Shown piece after piece: positions 25,771-36,639 of a stretch of DNA of 64,000 bases. Below the pieces are notes generated by a model that saw only the letters and a list, made by a program, of their open reading frames with translations, did not search any database and was not told where the DNA came from. Source of the DNA: Litomosoides sigmodontis (lineage: Eukaryota > Nematoda > Chromadorea > Rhabditida > Onchocercidae); assembly GCA_963070105.1 (NCBI GenBank), contig OY718807.1, positions 6,614,983 through 6,678,982 on the forward strand, written 5' to 3'. Position 1 is the first letter of the stretch; each line of letters starts with the position of its first letter. The translations under genes were made by a program, and so were the position numbers.

Positions 25771-28671
25771 TGATAACATTATTATATTATTAATTATGCT
25801 TAATGCGCACGAACACTTGCGCAGGTGTATTTACGGTAATATTTTAATTGTTAATTTGTACTTGAAAAATGAAGCACATTAGACAGTCAGTGCTTGCGAG
25901 TAGAGCAAGTGTAGTGAGGAATGGCACTTGAAATAACTATTTTCTCTAAATTTTCACTCCTTTTTTTGCGACGTGGTTTGGTGAAAGTTAACTTCTTCGA
26001 CAGTTCGTTTTCCTGAAATCTCTCCTAATGAGAAGTGTGAAATTCAGCGCTTGCATTTGCTCGCGTGCTTGAACCGTCAGATGGGTATGGTCGGGAAGAT
26101 CGGATGTCGTTATTGGGGTGCCTTCGCCGCCGTCTACAAATGCGTCGACAAGTAAGCATAGCACTTCTCTTTTTCGCTTTCCTAATTTCTCATTTCTATG
26201 AATGGCAAAGAGAAAAGGGAATGTCAAAGTTGTTGTCGTGAAAATTACCAACGTAAGTAATCAACCGATCAGTCAGTCGGCTGTTTGATATTTGCATAAC
26301 TTGCGAGGAAAAGAAAGCCGTGGCTGTCAAAAACGGCGTCGCATGGATCAAACAAAAATTTTTGTTGACGTTGAAGTGAAATGAAACTTTCAGATGGAAA
26401 CCACGACAACGCAGAAAATCGATAAATCCACAGTCCTTCCGCTTTCTACAAGCGAAGCAGGCTGTAAGAAAGAAATCAATGTAGCTGACCTATGTGGACA
26501 AGTTATAATGCACCTATCATTTTTGTTGACGTTGAAGTGAAATTACACCTAAGAGTTACAAAATTTGCAAATTTTTTTAAATTAAAGAGGCAAGATGAAA
26601 GTGGGAATTTAAAGCGATAAAATATCAAAAACTACTCTGTCTGTGGCTGCAGGTTTATTATTTTAGCAAACTGTGAAAAACAGCCTGGAAAGTGGTTAAA
26701 TGGTCCGCAAATTTTAGGTGCACTTTTGACTACAATACTGCTAATTTAGTAATTATGAAATTTTGAACAGCTCTTTAACAAATTTTTCCTTTCCCAAATT
26801 AAATTTAAAGGGATCAATAAAATTTTAATGAGAGGACCGATATTTTGAGAAGCATCGACCATTTTCAGGTTATTTTCTAAGAAAATGCGAATAGAACACT
26901 GAAATTTGTGAAAAGTTTGAAATAAAAAACATTCAGCGTTTCATATGTCGTACATTTATTTACATCTTTTATGCATTGTATTCTGTTGAAATTCAAAAAA
27001 TTTGCTGTAAACAAATTGTAAACGTAAAGTACCAGCTAAGTGAGCTTTCTGAAATTGTACTAAAAATAATATGTCATAAGCAACTGGCATATGTAGACAG
27101 ACACATGCACACTCAGTAGACTGATCTATCACGTGTTACGTACGTGTTTCATCTTCCAAAAAAGGTACACTGAAGCACTTTGTTTCATTCATTACAAGGC
27201 TGTCAGTAATTTTTATCCCAACTAGTCTTTATCACTTGATCGATGATACTATCATCTTTGGATTACTGCGAACTTTCGAACACTTCCTGCATACTCCCAA
27301 ACACATCTGATTTCATCAGATTGATCGTCACCACTCATACGCCACTACTTTCAAGTTTAGTAATTGCAAACGGAAGTTGGTTACGGAAGAAGTCAGATTA
27401 AAAGTGCTCTTCATGGCTGTTCAAGTTGGAAAATTTAAGCTGAATGAACTAATTGGAAAAGTCATGCGAGAAACTTTTAGATTAATAAGTTAGTGTCTGA
27501 GAATCCTGTTCTTTGAGCAATATTCGACTGAAATAAATGTCTAAAATTAATTTAATTTGTGGGAAAAGTGATGAATTTAAATGGTAGGAATATTGGATGG
27601 AACGACTAACTTCACATCGCCTGGAAAAGCAGTGTAAGACTTTGAAAGTTTCATTTTAAATATTTCAAATAAACCGCCAATTATCATATTAAATTGCTAG
27701 CACTCCGGAATTTCTCGTATAAATTAACTTATAAGTTAGAGCGATGGGTAATCTTTACAGGTTTGCAATAGAAGTCATAAAATAAGCATTCTAATCTCTA
27801 CAACACATTTCACGGCTACAACACACCTTCAGCATCCTCCGCTACGCGACGTTTCTCCACATCTCCTCTAGCGCACGCATTTTTAGAAATCTTGCCAAAA
27901 ATTTTTGAAATTTTTGATTCCGTCAATTTTCCATACAATTTGCTCTTTTGCAAGTTTTGCATTCAATTTTACAGATTACACTGCAAATGGCAAGACGTAA
28001 TGCGAAGGCGGAACGAGGTCAGAGGACAAAGTATTACTTTGAGAAAGGAGAGGAGGGCTTTAAGGTCAGACTTAAAGATAGGAAAAAACAAGGAGGATGA
28101 CAGAGTGAAAATAGCACTGTGTTAGAGGTGGAAAGGTACGACCTCACAAGATGAGATGACGATGACCCGTGGAGCAAATATGTTGGTGGAATTTAGTGCC
28201 ACATGTCATCTGCACTGCTTGGTCACTCAACGAACACAGCAACTTGGCGGGTTAGCTGAAGTGCTGGACGATCTGTGGATTGGGTCACAGTCAATAATTA
28301 AAATTTATTTACAGTTAAACTCTTCCTCACTCCCAGGGACTGTACTAACGAGTGAAAGATAATTGGACAGTACTGATCGTTTGCTTCATACCACCACATT
28401 GCTACGACCTACGACTGTTGAACTAAACGATCATCATATAAGGTATGCGCTGCTGTATGCTAATTCACCTCTCTTTTTGTTGAGCAAATGAAGATGAGTG
28501 AGATAGGAAAAGTTGTGCAATTTTATCACTTCCTAAATTGTTCATTAAAATTAGATGGAAAAAATTTTTTCACACTAACACGCAAACAGTTTCACTCACT
28601 AACATTTTCATTGTTAAAGTTCAATTCATTAATTAAATGTATAATTAGTAGGAATTGGCAGAAAGAAGGAA
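25771..28671. other. Intergenic region between the TTA array and the TPR gene
   Basis: No exon chain found. A 25-bp sequence is repeated exactly at 26358-26382 and 26519-26543. Short frames at 25988-26251 (-) and 27892-28362 (+) lack splice or family support. The last few hundred bases are probably the promoter side of the TPR gene. Confidence 0.5.
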
Positions 28672-31600
28672 ATGAAAGAGGTGAAAATTTCGAGGAGCGG
28701 TGCAATTGACAATGAATTAGCCAATGCAATATCTGTTGGTGGAATTAATTTCCAAAGGAAGCAGTACAATGAGGCAATTAAATGCTACCAAAAGTCACTA
28801 AAAATTCTACAAATGAATTGCGATCATTTCGAAGAGAATGATAAATTAACGAAATTTATAAATATTTACTGGAAGATCAGTGTAACCTATGAAGCGTTAG
28901 CAAAGCAAACAAATTCCCTGGTAAAAGCAATTTTCTTTTCTTTCATTTAAAATTCATTTCTTGTCAATTACTATTCCATGCATATGTATGTGCTTGAGGA
29001 GAGAGAGAGAGAGAGAGAGAGGGAGGGGAGGGGAGGACTGGCAAATTATTACTTCACTGAATCCTCGCTTGTTGCTTCCTGCCAGGAACCGTTAGAAAAT
29101 GCAATCGCTGCGCTCACTAATTTGCTGAAATATCGACCGTATGATCGAAGTGTTCGATTGAAGCGGTCTGCCTTATGGAAGATTTTGCATAATCGTCAAA
29201 ATGCACTTATCGGTGATCTGTTCCTCATCTTTTTTTTCAAAAAAAAATAGGTGGAAAATTATTTAGTTTAATTTAAGTGTAATAGTTTGAAAGGATTTGT
29301 TTATCCGGATGCTATATATTAATTAAAACTAGCAATTTCAAATGATAAAAGTTGAATGCACGAGGAATAAAAACTTTTGTTAGAGGAAAAAGAAAAAAAA
29401 ACGACAAAGTGTAATGATTGTAATATTCACTAAATTTTGATAGAATAGGTCAATGATCCCTTTTTATCACATATTTTAATAAATAAAAAAAGATAAAAAT
29501 GTAATTTCTGAAGTAATCATTTGGCACATCATTAATTACATAACATTCATAACTGTATGCAATGATATGATAATTCTGTTTCAGTGATAAATTTCATTGA
29601 TAATTTTTTCAGATGCATTAATTTACTTTTGCATTGAATTAAGTAAAGATTGCCTTGACGTACAACTGGATGATATCAATCGAGCGTTCAGTAATGATTT
29701 GAAATATCTGATTAATGAGGAGTGCAATCGAATTGATAGTTACGTAAGTTTTCCAGCGTAAACTACTAGTTTATGCAAATCTTTTTTAGCGTATTTATTG
29801 TCAGGACAGTCATTTATTTATGTGACGTAGGATTGCTTGATGCAATGAAAGAAATAATTTCAATTATTTTTGAAATAAAAATTTAGGCACAGTCGTTAAA
29901 ACCATTCCTAACGCAAGATTTCATCAACTTATGGCTATCATGTGACTGTGATGATCCATTGGTCGAGGATATCTGGAATGTAAGAAATGAGCAACGCGGT
30001 ACACTTCCAGACCATATTGCTCCATTGAAGGAGGGGTAGCAATTTTAAATGCAATTTAAATATTTTAAATACATCATTAATTGTCAATAGATTTTTTTCG
30101 TAAATTATTCAAAAATTTCGGTTTTTACTTTCACTATTATTTATTTGTTTTTTTGAAGCAATAATTTCTTACGTAAACAATGCACTTTGGCGGAAAATTA
30201 TGCAAAATTTAATTTATTTGAAAATTGCATCAACAAACGACCTTGCTTCTTAATTAATACTTGTGATTTTTTTGTTTTTTAACAGTCAGTATAAGGAAGC
30301 TTTAAAAGCTTTATCAAATGGTGAGCTGTCATCTGTAATGAAAATTTTGGAAAAGGCATCGATAAATGGGAACTACCGATTGGAAGCAACGTTACTGTTA
30401 GCGTTGGCGCATACACGTAATGACGGAGCAACTGTAGACATTTCTGAATTATAATTATCTTTTCTTTTTCTTTTCTTCTTTTGCATATAAGTCGATGAGA
30501 TAGAAAGTGACCGTTTGAGGATGCGTGAATGGACGTGAGAGAACTAACTTAATGCTGCAGAAACGCTAGGAAAATGCGATGAAACTAGCGCGAACTAACT
30601 GAATTATCAACAATAGCTAGAAAGATTAATGAATTATTATTAGCTATTTTTTAATTATCATTTGTTTAAAGCGATTTCTAATAAGCAAAGAATGAATACA
30701 TTGTTTGATATTTGCAAAAATTTTCCAGTATAAAATTTTGCCTTTTACAGGTTGACAAGTTTTTGGATCGATTTGAACGGATATGGGATCAAAAACCATC
30801 CGGATACAATTTACGACGTTGTAAGCAACTAGTTGTGCGCTACATAAGCATATCACGTGCGATACGATACAATCCTTTCAGGTCTTAGACTTTTGTACTC
30901 TTAACATTGGAAGTGAAATTGAGACTGAAAATGGGAGCGTGGCCTGCTTTCAGTGGGAAAAAAATGGAAAATGAAACGAAAGATGCAGAAGCTAATCTGT
31001 ACCTTCAAGAAGCACTAATAATCTTTTGGAAGCGACAGAATTCCGATATCGGCGAAGTTTTCTGGAAGAAAGAATTGAAGAATGATAACAGGCGGAAGTT
31101 GCAGCATATCCAGAAATTATGTGACTTAGCGCTGAAAGCAAAACCGGATTTTCATGCTGCTAAGTAATGCGTGATCTCCTTCTTCGGATAAATGTAACTA
31201 TTAAGGACGCAAAGTGGGAAGTCGAAAAAAAATTAAACCATTTATAACTTGCAACATTCACAATTTAAATTTTACACCAAAGAGTAATTACAAGTGACAT
31301 CTAATGTGAATTTTAATTTAATGTATGTTCCTATTTGCAATATCATTAAAAAATATGCCCGTTATATTCCATAGAATTCTAAAATTACGATCAATTTTGG
31401 AATTACAAATGGCAATTAGTATTTCGGTTGCCGATAATGAGAATCTAAAACCGCTGGAAAATATCGTCAATAAGACGAATGAAATCACTCAAGCATATAA
31501 TGCTTTTGGAGATTTGTGCTTATATTCGGTATGATCGATTTTTCCTCTTTTTTTCCTTACAATTTCTAACAAATGTAATTTAAAGTGAAAAAGAATAAAA

Positions 31601-32868
31601 TTTTATGATTTAAGTAAATTGTGTAATTGCGTAAATAAAAGTAAGTTCAATTAGGATGACTAAATGTTGCTGAAGTTTGTTCAATTAATTCATTACATTT
31701 AGAATTTTCAGTGTGAAGTGCGAAAATTATACTAATTGAATTGAATTTTCAGATTTATCTTGCTAATTCAAAAATTGACAAAGCTAAGTTATGTTGTGAG
31801 AGAATGCTTGATGCTCTATTCTTTGGTGGACAACCGCTAAGTTTCATAATGTATGTCTGAAGTTCGTGTTAGCTTATCGAAACGCATGAATTTTTTGTTT
31901 CTTTTGATTTTTATTAGAATTTTTAGAAGATGTGATTGGAACGCTGACAAAATGAAAACTTTGAAACGATTAAAGATTTTAGTAGCAAAAGAGCCTGAAA
32001 ATTATGTGGCACATATTCTCATGTACTATTATCATTTCAAACAGTAAGTTGTCATCACTCGCTTTCCTTCTTCCTTTTCTCACATTCTTCTTTTTGCATT
32101 TTAAATTTTTAAAAAATTCTTATTAAAACATTTTCCTGCTACTTTGTATTCTTTCAAAATTTTCTACAATTTAACGTAAATTGCTTTCAACATTTTTTTA
32201 CATGTTTACTTTATATTCATGAATCGTTGTTTAAACTTTTTTTTCAAACATATTTAATTTTTGTTCAGTGATGAATTGAATTGCGCCTTTGAACACATCG
32301 ACTGCGTGCTAAAGTTTTGGCCTTATCATATGACTACGAACAATTTATTGGTGTATATTCGTGCCTATGTACAATGCCGACTTTTACAGACAGTGCAGAA
32401 AGAGATGGATACGGCTGTTGAAGGTGGAAATCACTTAAAATTTTCCTATGTATTGACTTATTTTTAAAATTTATAGTTCAATTGAACCGTGATCCTGAGA
32501 TAATCGAAAAATTACAAATTTTCATCGCAAATTATAAGGTAACAATTAGAGAAAAGCTGTTAGCTGTTAAGTGAGATATTGAAAATGTCCTTTTGACGAT
32601 ATCGAAAATTTGTAAAAAAAAATTTAAGAATCGAAAGAGACCGAAATAATTAAAAAGGTGAAAATTTGAATTAAATTTAAAACTAGTGATATTTAATTAG
32701 TGTAATATTTTAAGATTATTTTTTAAAAAATTAAATTATTTCTCATATAATTCCATGTGAAGGATATGGGAAATTCAACACTTTTTAAAATGTTCATTTT
32801 GTTTAGGGCGTGTAATTTCGATATAATTTTGTTAATGTATTGAAATTTTCCAGCATCATTTCGAATGA
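28672..32868 (+). CDS. TPR-repeat protein, CABIN1/HIR3-like (tentative)
   Basis: Exons: 28672-28920, 29086-29212, 29613-29743, 29887-30035, 30286-30433, 30751-30881, 30954-31163, 31375-31528, 31753-31850, 31918-32043, 32269-32423, 32477-32538; every junction is phase-consistent, giving 580 residues of helical repeats. Visible TPR-like units include NFQRKQYNEAIKCYQKSLKI, ALTNLLKYRPYDRSVRLKRS, FDRFERIW-type segments and KPDFHAAKILKLRSILELQ. The start (repeat, then IYWKISVTYEALA, then DALIYFCIELSKDC) follows the order seen at the N-terminus of CABIN1, the HIR3-type subunit of the HIRA histone H3.3 chaperone complex; this is from memory and needs an alignment. RanBP2-type TPRs are an alternative. 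Joining exon 12 to the acceptor at 32853 in frame gives only HHFE then a stop at 32868; see the next entry. A GA tract (28998-29020) lies in intron 1. Confidence 0.6.
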
Positions 32869-33392
32869 TGTCGTGTTCGTTGCCAGCTCTTGGCAATTTA
32901 TGCAAAGGCCAAGACAATGAAGTAAATACAAATGAATCCAAAAAAGTCGTTGAAATTCCGGGCAAATCCAGCCAAGAATTCTGTGAAATGGAACAATTTT
33001 ACCTCAAATTAGATGCAGTAGCACAACAAAAACCTGCAATGTCGGAAATTTTAGCGGAGAAAGATCAAGAGCCAAAAATATGTGGGACAGAAACAACGTC
33101 TACCAGCAACTTCATTTCCCTCCTGTTCTTAAGTAACTCGAAAAAAACCGATCATATTGCAACATTCGATGAAAAAGCTGAAAATGCTGGAAGAATAATT
33201 GGAGCAGCGTTTTATTACGCCGAGCAATTGCGACGTGAAATCGAACAGGGATCACGAGTAGAGAAAGACAAGCATCGTAGTGATGATATCAACGATACTA
33301 AAGATTCCTTAAAGCAAACATTGAAATCTGAAAAAATGGTTGTATGCAATGAGAAAAAAACTAGAAATGGCGTAATGCGATCAATCAACTGA
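32854..33392 (+). CDS. Open terminal exon after the TPR gene, one frame off
   Basis: Behind the acceptor ATTTTCCAG (ends 32853) a frame stays open to a TGA at 33390-33392. It begins SFRMMSCSLPALG and continues with a charged, low-hydrophobic tail (FDEKAENAGRIIGAAFYYAEQLRREIEQG, given here only in part as QLRREIEQG). Composition looks coding. It needs one leftover base from the upstream exon, but the TPR gene arrives in phase 0. It may be the real C-terminus reached through an undetected exon, a frame broken by a one-base error or mutation, or a separate small gene starting at the ATG at 32865. A poly(A) signal candidate AATAAA lies at 33721. Confidence 0.4.
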
Positions 33393-34040
33393 TGGCGAAT
33401 GTCGGAAAACATACTGGAGAATTGGATGAATCAAATTTTTAATCATTTGTATATTCAATTCTTCCGTCTTGACCAAATTAATTTTAAGTAAGAAGGGTGA
33501 ATCAAAACCTCTTGTTGATTTAATGAGATGAATCGATGCTTAAATATAATCAATAATTCCATTTCTCGGTTCCAACCCTCTACAATAGTATTTTAATTTG
33601 ATATTTTTATGAACAAGAAAAAAAGAAAATTTGATATTCACGGTTGTGAAAATTTCCAGCTATCAACCAATTGTTTGATATTAATTTAAAAGAAAAGAAA
33701 GTTTCTCTTTTTTGGCAATTAATAAATTATTACTCTATCATCAAAAGAAGGAGTGCCACTTCGGTATGTCCTTCCATTTTTATTCCTCAACAAAACATTC
33801 CTTTCCTGATTTATAAGTCAACATAAAATATGATAACTGGAATAGAATCATGCACAGTACACACTGTGCAAAAAGCACGCTTACTTTTACTGATTAACAG
33901 AAAATTCTGCAGTGACACGTATGGATATACATCAAAACCGATTTAATACAAATATGGTCCTCATAAAACTAGACAGTTTCTCTGAAATTTTACACTGCTA
34001 TTTCTAAAGAAATAATAACATACATCAAAGGTAGCGTACA
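33393..34040. other. Convergent 3' region of the TPR gene and STEEP1
   Basis: Holds the 3' ends of two converging genes. AATAAA at 33721-33726 is a candidate poly(A) signal for the plus-strand gene. Nothing else seen. Confidence 0.5.
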
Positions 34041-35599
34041 TCATAACAACGTTCCTCGCTTGTTCTCCTCTCGCCTTTTCTTCGCTTCAATTAGCTCTTC
34101 CGAAATTTGATTTTTTAACATTCCTTTCCTTTTCATTTGGTATTCAATCATACGGGCATTTAGGGTATATGATTCAGCTATTTCTCGCTGGAAAAAATTC
34201 AGAATTAATTCGAATAAGAAATTATGCTTACACCCACAATCTGTTAATTATTGTTATTAAATTGTGAAATCTACAAAAAAGAGGATTAAGAAATAACCAA
34301 TGTTCCATATAGGTGGGTGTACAACAGCTAAGAAATGTCCCGCATGATTATAAAGATTGCCTCCATCACTTTTAAAAAGTAAAAAAATTAGCTTGAAACT
34401 GTTATATCATTAATTTATTTAATATTGTTATCCTGCTTACTGCTTCCAGTTCATCTTCCGCTTCTTCGACCGTAGAAACAGTAACCGATCCAACCTTCCC
34501 TTGATTTTTCACATGTTTTGTCATGATAACCTAAAATTGAAACTATTAAAATATCTATTAAAATAAAGATTATAGTAAAATTGCATATATGCAAGTCGAT
34601 TAATTACGGCAAGGAAAGAACGTACAGGTGACTAAAACAAGAACTCCAACTAACCTTCTTGACAGGTTGCTCCTCGTTTGCAAGTTTAAGACCACCAATC
34701 TGCTGCGCAGAACGTACAGCATTATTAAAAATAAAAAGATAATTCTTGAAATTGAATGGATGATAGTAGAAAAGTGGAATCCCGCACTTGTAACAATTTT
34801 TTCTATACTGCTGTTCCAGTCCTTCATTCCTGAAAAAAGAGATCGAAATTCAGATGTCAAGGTAGAAATTCATTTATCAAGGTAACTGAGACAGTTTTTT
34901 GCTCTGCAAGCCACAACCATACGTTAGTAACAGCATAACAGGGAGAGTCGAATTATAAAAGTCCTTTACACAGTTCTAGAGCAAGCAGTGGGCGAAAAAA
35001 AAGTCTACGGATGAGATGAAGTATGCTAGATCAGAACCCCAGATGATTACTTATAAGGATTTTAACATATCAAATTCACCTTCTTACGTACACGGTGTCA
35101 CCGTTAACACCGAATGTTTTAGCTTCCGTACGTGCAGGATCAATGACGCGTGATCGATCACGCCGACGTAACGGCATTCTTGTTATCAGTGTATCTGTTA
35201 TCATTGCTATCTGCAAAATACCTGTTAATGGCTTGACAAATTTTATCCAAACTTGCATACCATTAGCCAAAGAAGCAACTGTCCCTACAAATCATCACAG
35301 ACGTCAACTAATTAAGAGGCCCGTTCTCACCTGAGTGCTGATGAACCTACATTCACATTAACCTTTGAAGGCCTAAATACCCAATACACTTCATCTCCTC
35401 CTATTTCAGAACTTACTCCACCCAATCTCATAAAAGAATATAAAATGCATACCTGTCCACAGTGACAATAGTAAGTATGTAATGGCTTGACAAAATGTTC
35501 TTCTCGATCTTGCTCATCGACAATTTTACCTTCGCCACGAAAACGATCATCCTCAACATGTTCCACTTCATGTGGATCACCTTCTATCATTGACGTCAT
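34041..35599 (-). CDS. STEEP1: STEEP1 (CXorf56) family protein
   Basis: Five exons: 35453-35599, 35080-35210, 34655-34829, 34441-34530, 34041-34187; phases agree and give 229 residues (human about 222). Family landmarks in order: EKPLH-type [14 protein letters not shown] at residues 36-49, [13 protein letters not shown] near 60-72, [24 protein letters not shown] with a CxxC motif, [18 protein letters not shown], and the C-terminal [23 protein letters not shown] helix (18 or so residues of it). The two Cys pairs (CHCG and CYKCG) probably bind zinc. In mammals STEEP promotes STING exit from the ER, but the family is older and broadly conserved, so its nematode role is probably different. The ATG sits one base behind an acceptor GTTGCAGGCAG (ends 35601), consistent with trans-splicing. 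An acidic leader ([18 protein letters not shown]) precedes the conserved part. Confidence 0.93.
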
Positions 35600-36639
35600 C
35601 CTGCCTGCAACACGTATACACGTCTCTAATGTACGTCAGCAAGTGCAACGTGAACTTGAATTAGGCACAGAATGCAACGCAGTCAATTTTGTAATTAACC
35701 AGTGCTCTCCCTCTCTCTCTCTCTGTATACGTTGCCTATGACCACTGCTATACAAGCCTCCTCTCCATGTTTTCTCAACCAATGTTTCAAACCTTCTCCA
35801 TTTCTCACCTATCTCTATCGCCTCTCGAATTAGTCTGTTTTATCAGTTGCAATAACCAACTTCGTCATAATCTACGCCGTTATCCTTAACAAGTTCTCAG
35901 CCATCTCTGGCTCTCTCACTCTACCCAGTCTCACATCACTGAGTATTTCAAGATTCATATATCGGACGTGTTGCCCAAAAGGATGGCGTGACGGAGCATT
36001 GTAGAGGGAAGCGTACGGAGTGTTATTTATTCTGATACAAGCACTGATAGGTGTTGTCTTCTTGTTTTAGGCGTGCTCGTGAATGAATGATTACGTAATC
36101 GCATCAACTTATTACCTGAACTGTACATTTAAGTAATTATAAAGCGCTATACATTTTGTTCACACTTATAATTATCAGTTCTTAACGCGGAATCTTTTTC
36201 TAGTAAATTCTCACAATTCCACGTTTAATCCGTTTTTTTTTGCTTAATCGAGTATAATTTGGTCATTTAACATAGCTAACTGTAAAAATTAGGTAGGAAC
36301 CAGCAAAGATGTGATTAGCAAAAAGTGTGCGTTTTGGAATAAATGGATGAAATGGTGTTTTATCTGGGTTTTTTCAATAATTTCGCAATGTTGTTGTGCT
36401 GTTTGAGAACGAGATATGAAAGAATAAGTGGTTGTTCTCCAACTGTCCCGTAGGAGGCGGCTTCAAAAAAGCCCACTTTTCTATATCACTTCGTAATCCT
36501 TAGGTGCAGCAAAGCGGTCGGGCAAAAGAATTGCTGGAGAGAGGAAGTTTATGTGGTTGGGAACTTGGATCCTTTCAGCTATTTTAGAAAAGTGTTGTTC
36601 AGATATGTACAGGCTTAACATGTTGTACTTCAGGTAAAA
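35600..36639. other. Divergent intergenic region, STEEP1 / unknown gene
   Basis: About 1 kb separating two divergent starts, so it should contain both promoters. A short CT tract lies near 35709-35724. No other feature seen. The shadow frame at 35487-35741 overlaps STEEP1 exon 1 antisense. Confidence 0.5.

Noticed and set aside
25988..26251. 87-codon minus-strand frame
   Set aside because: No splice partner or family match found; could not be supported.
35487..35741. 84-codon plus-strand frame
   Set aside because: Antisense to STEEP1 exon 1.
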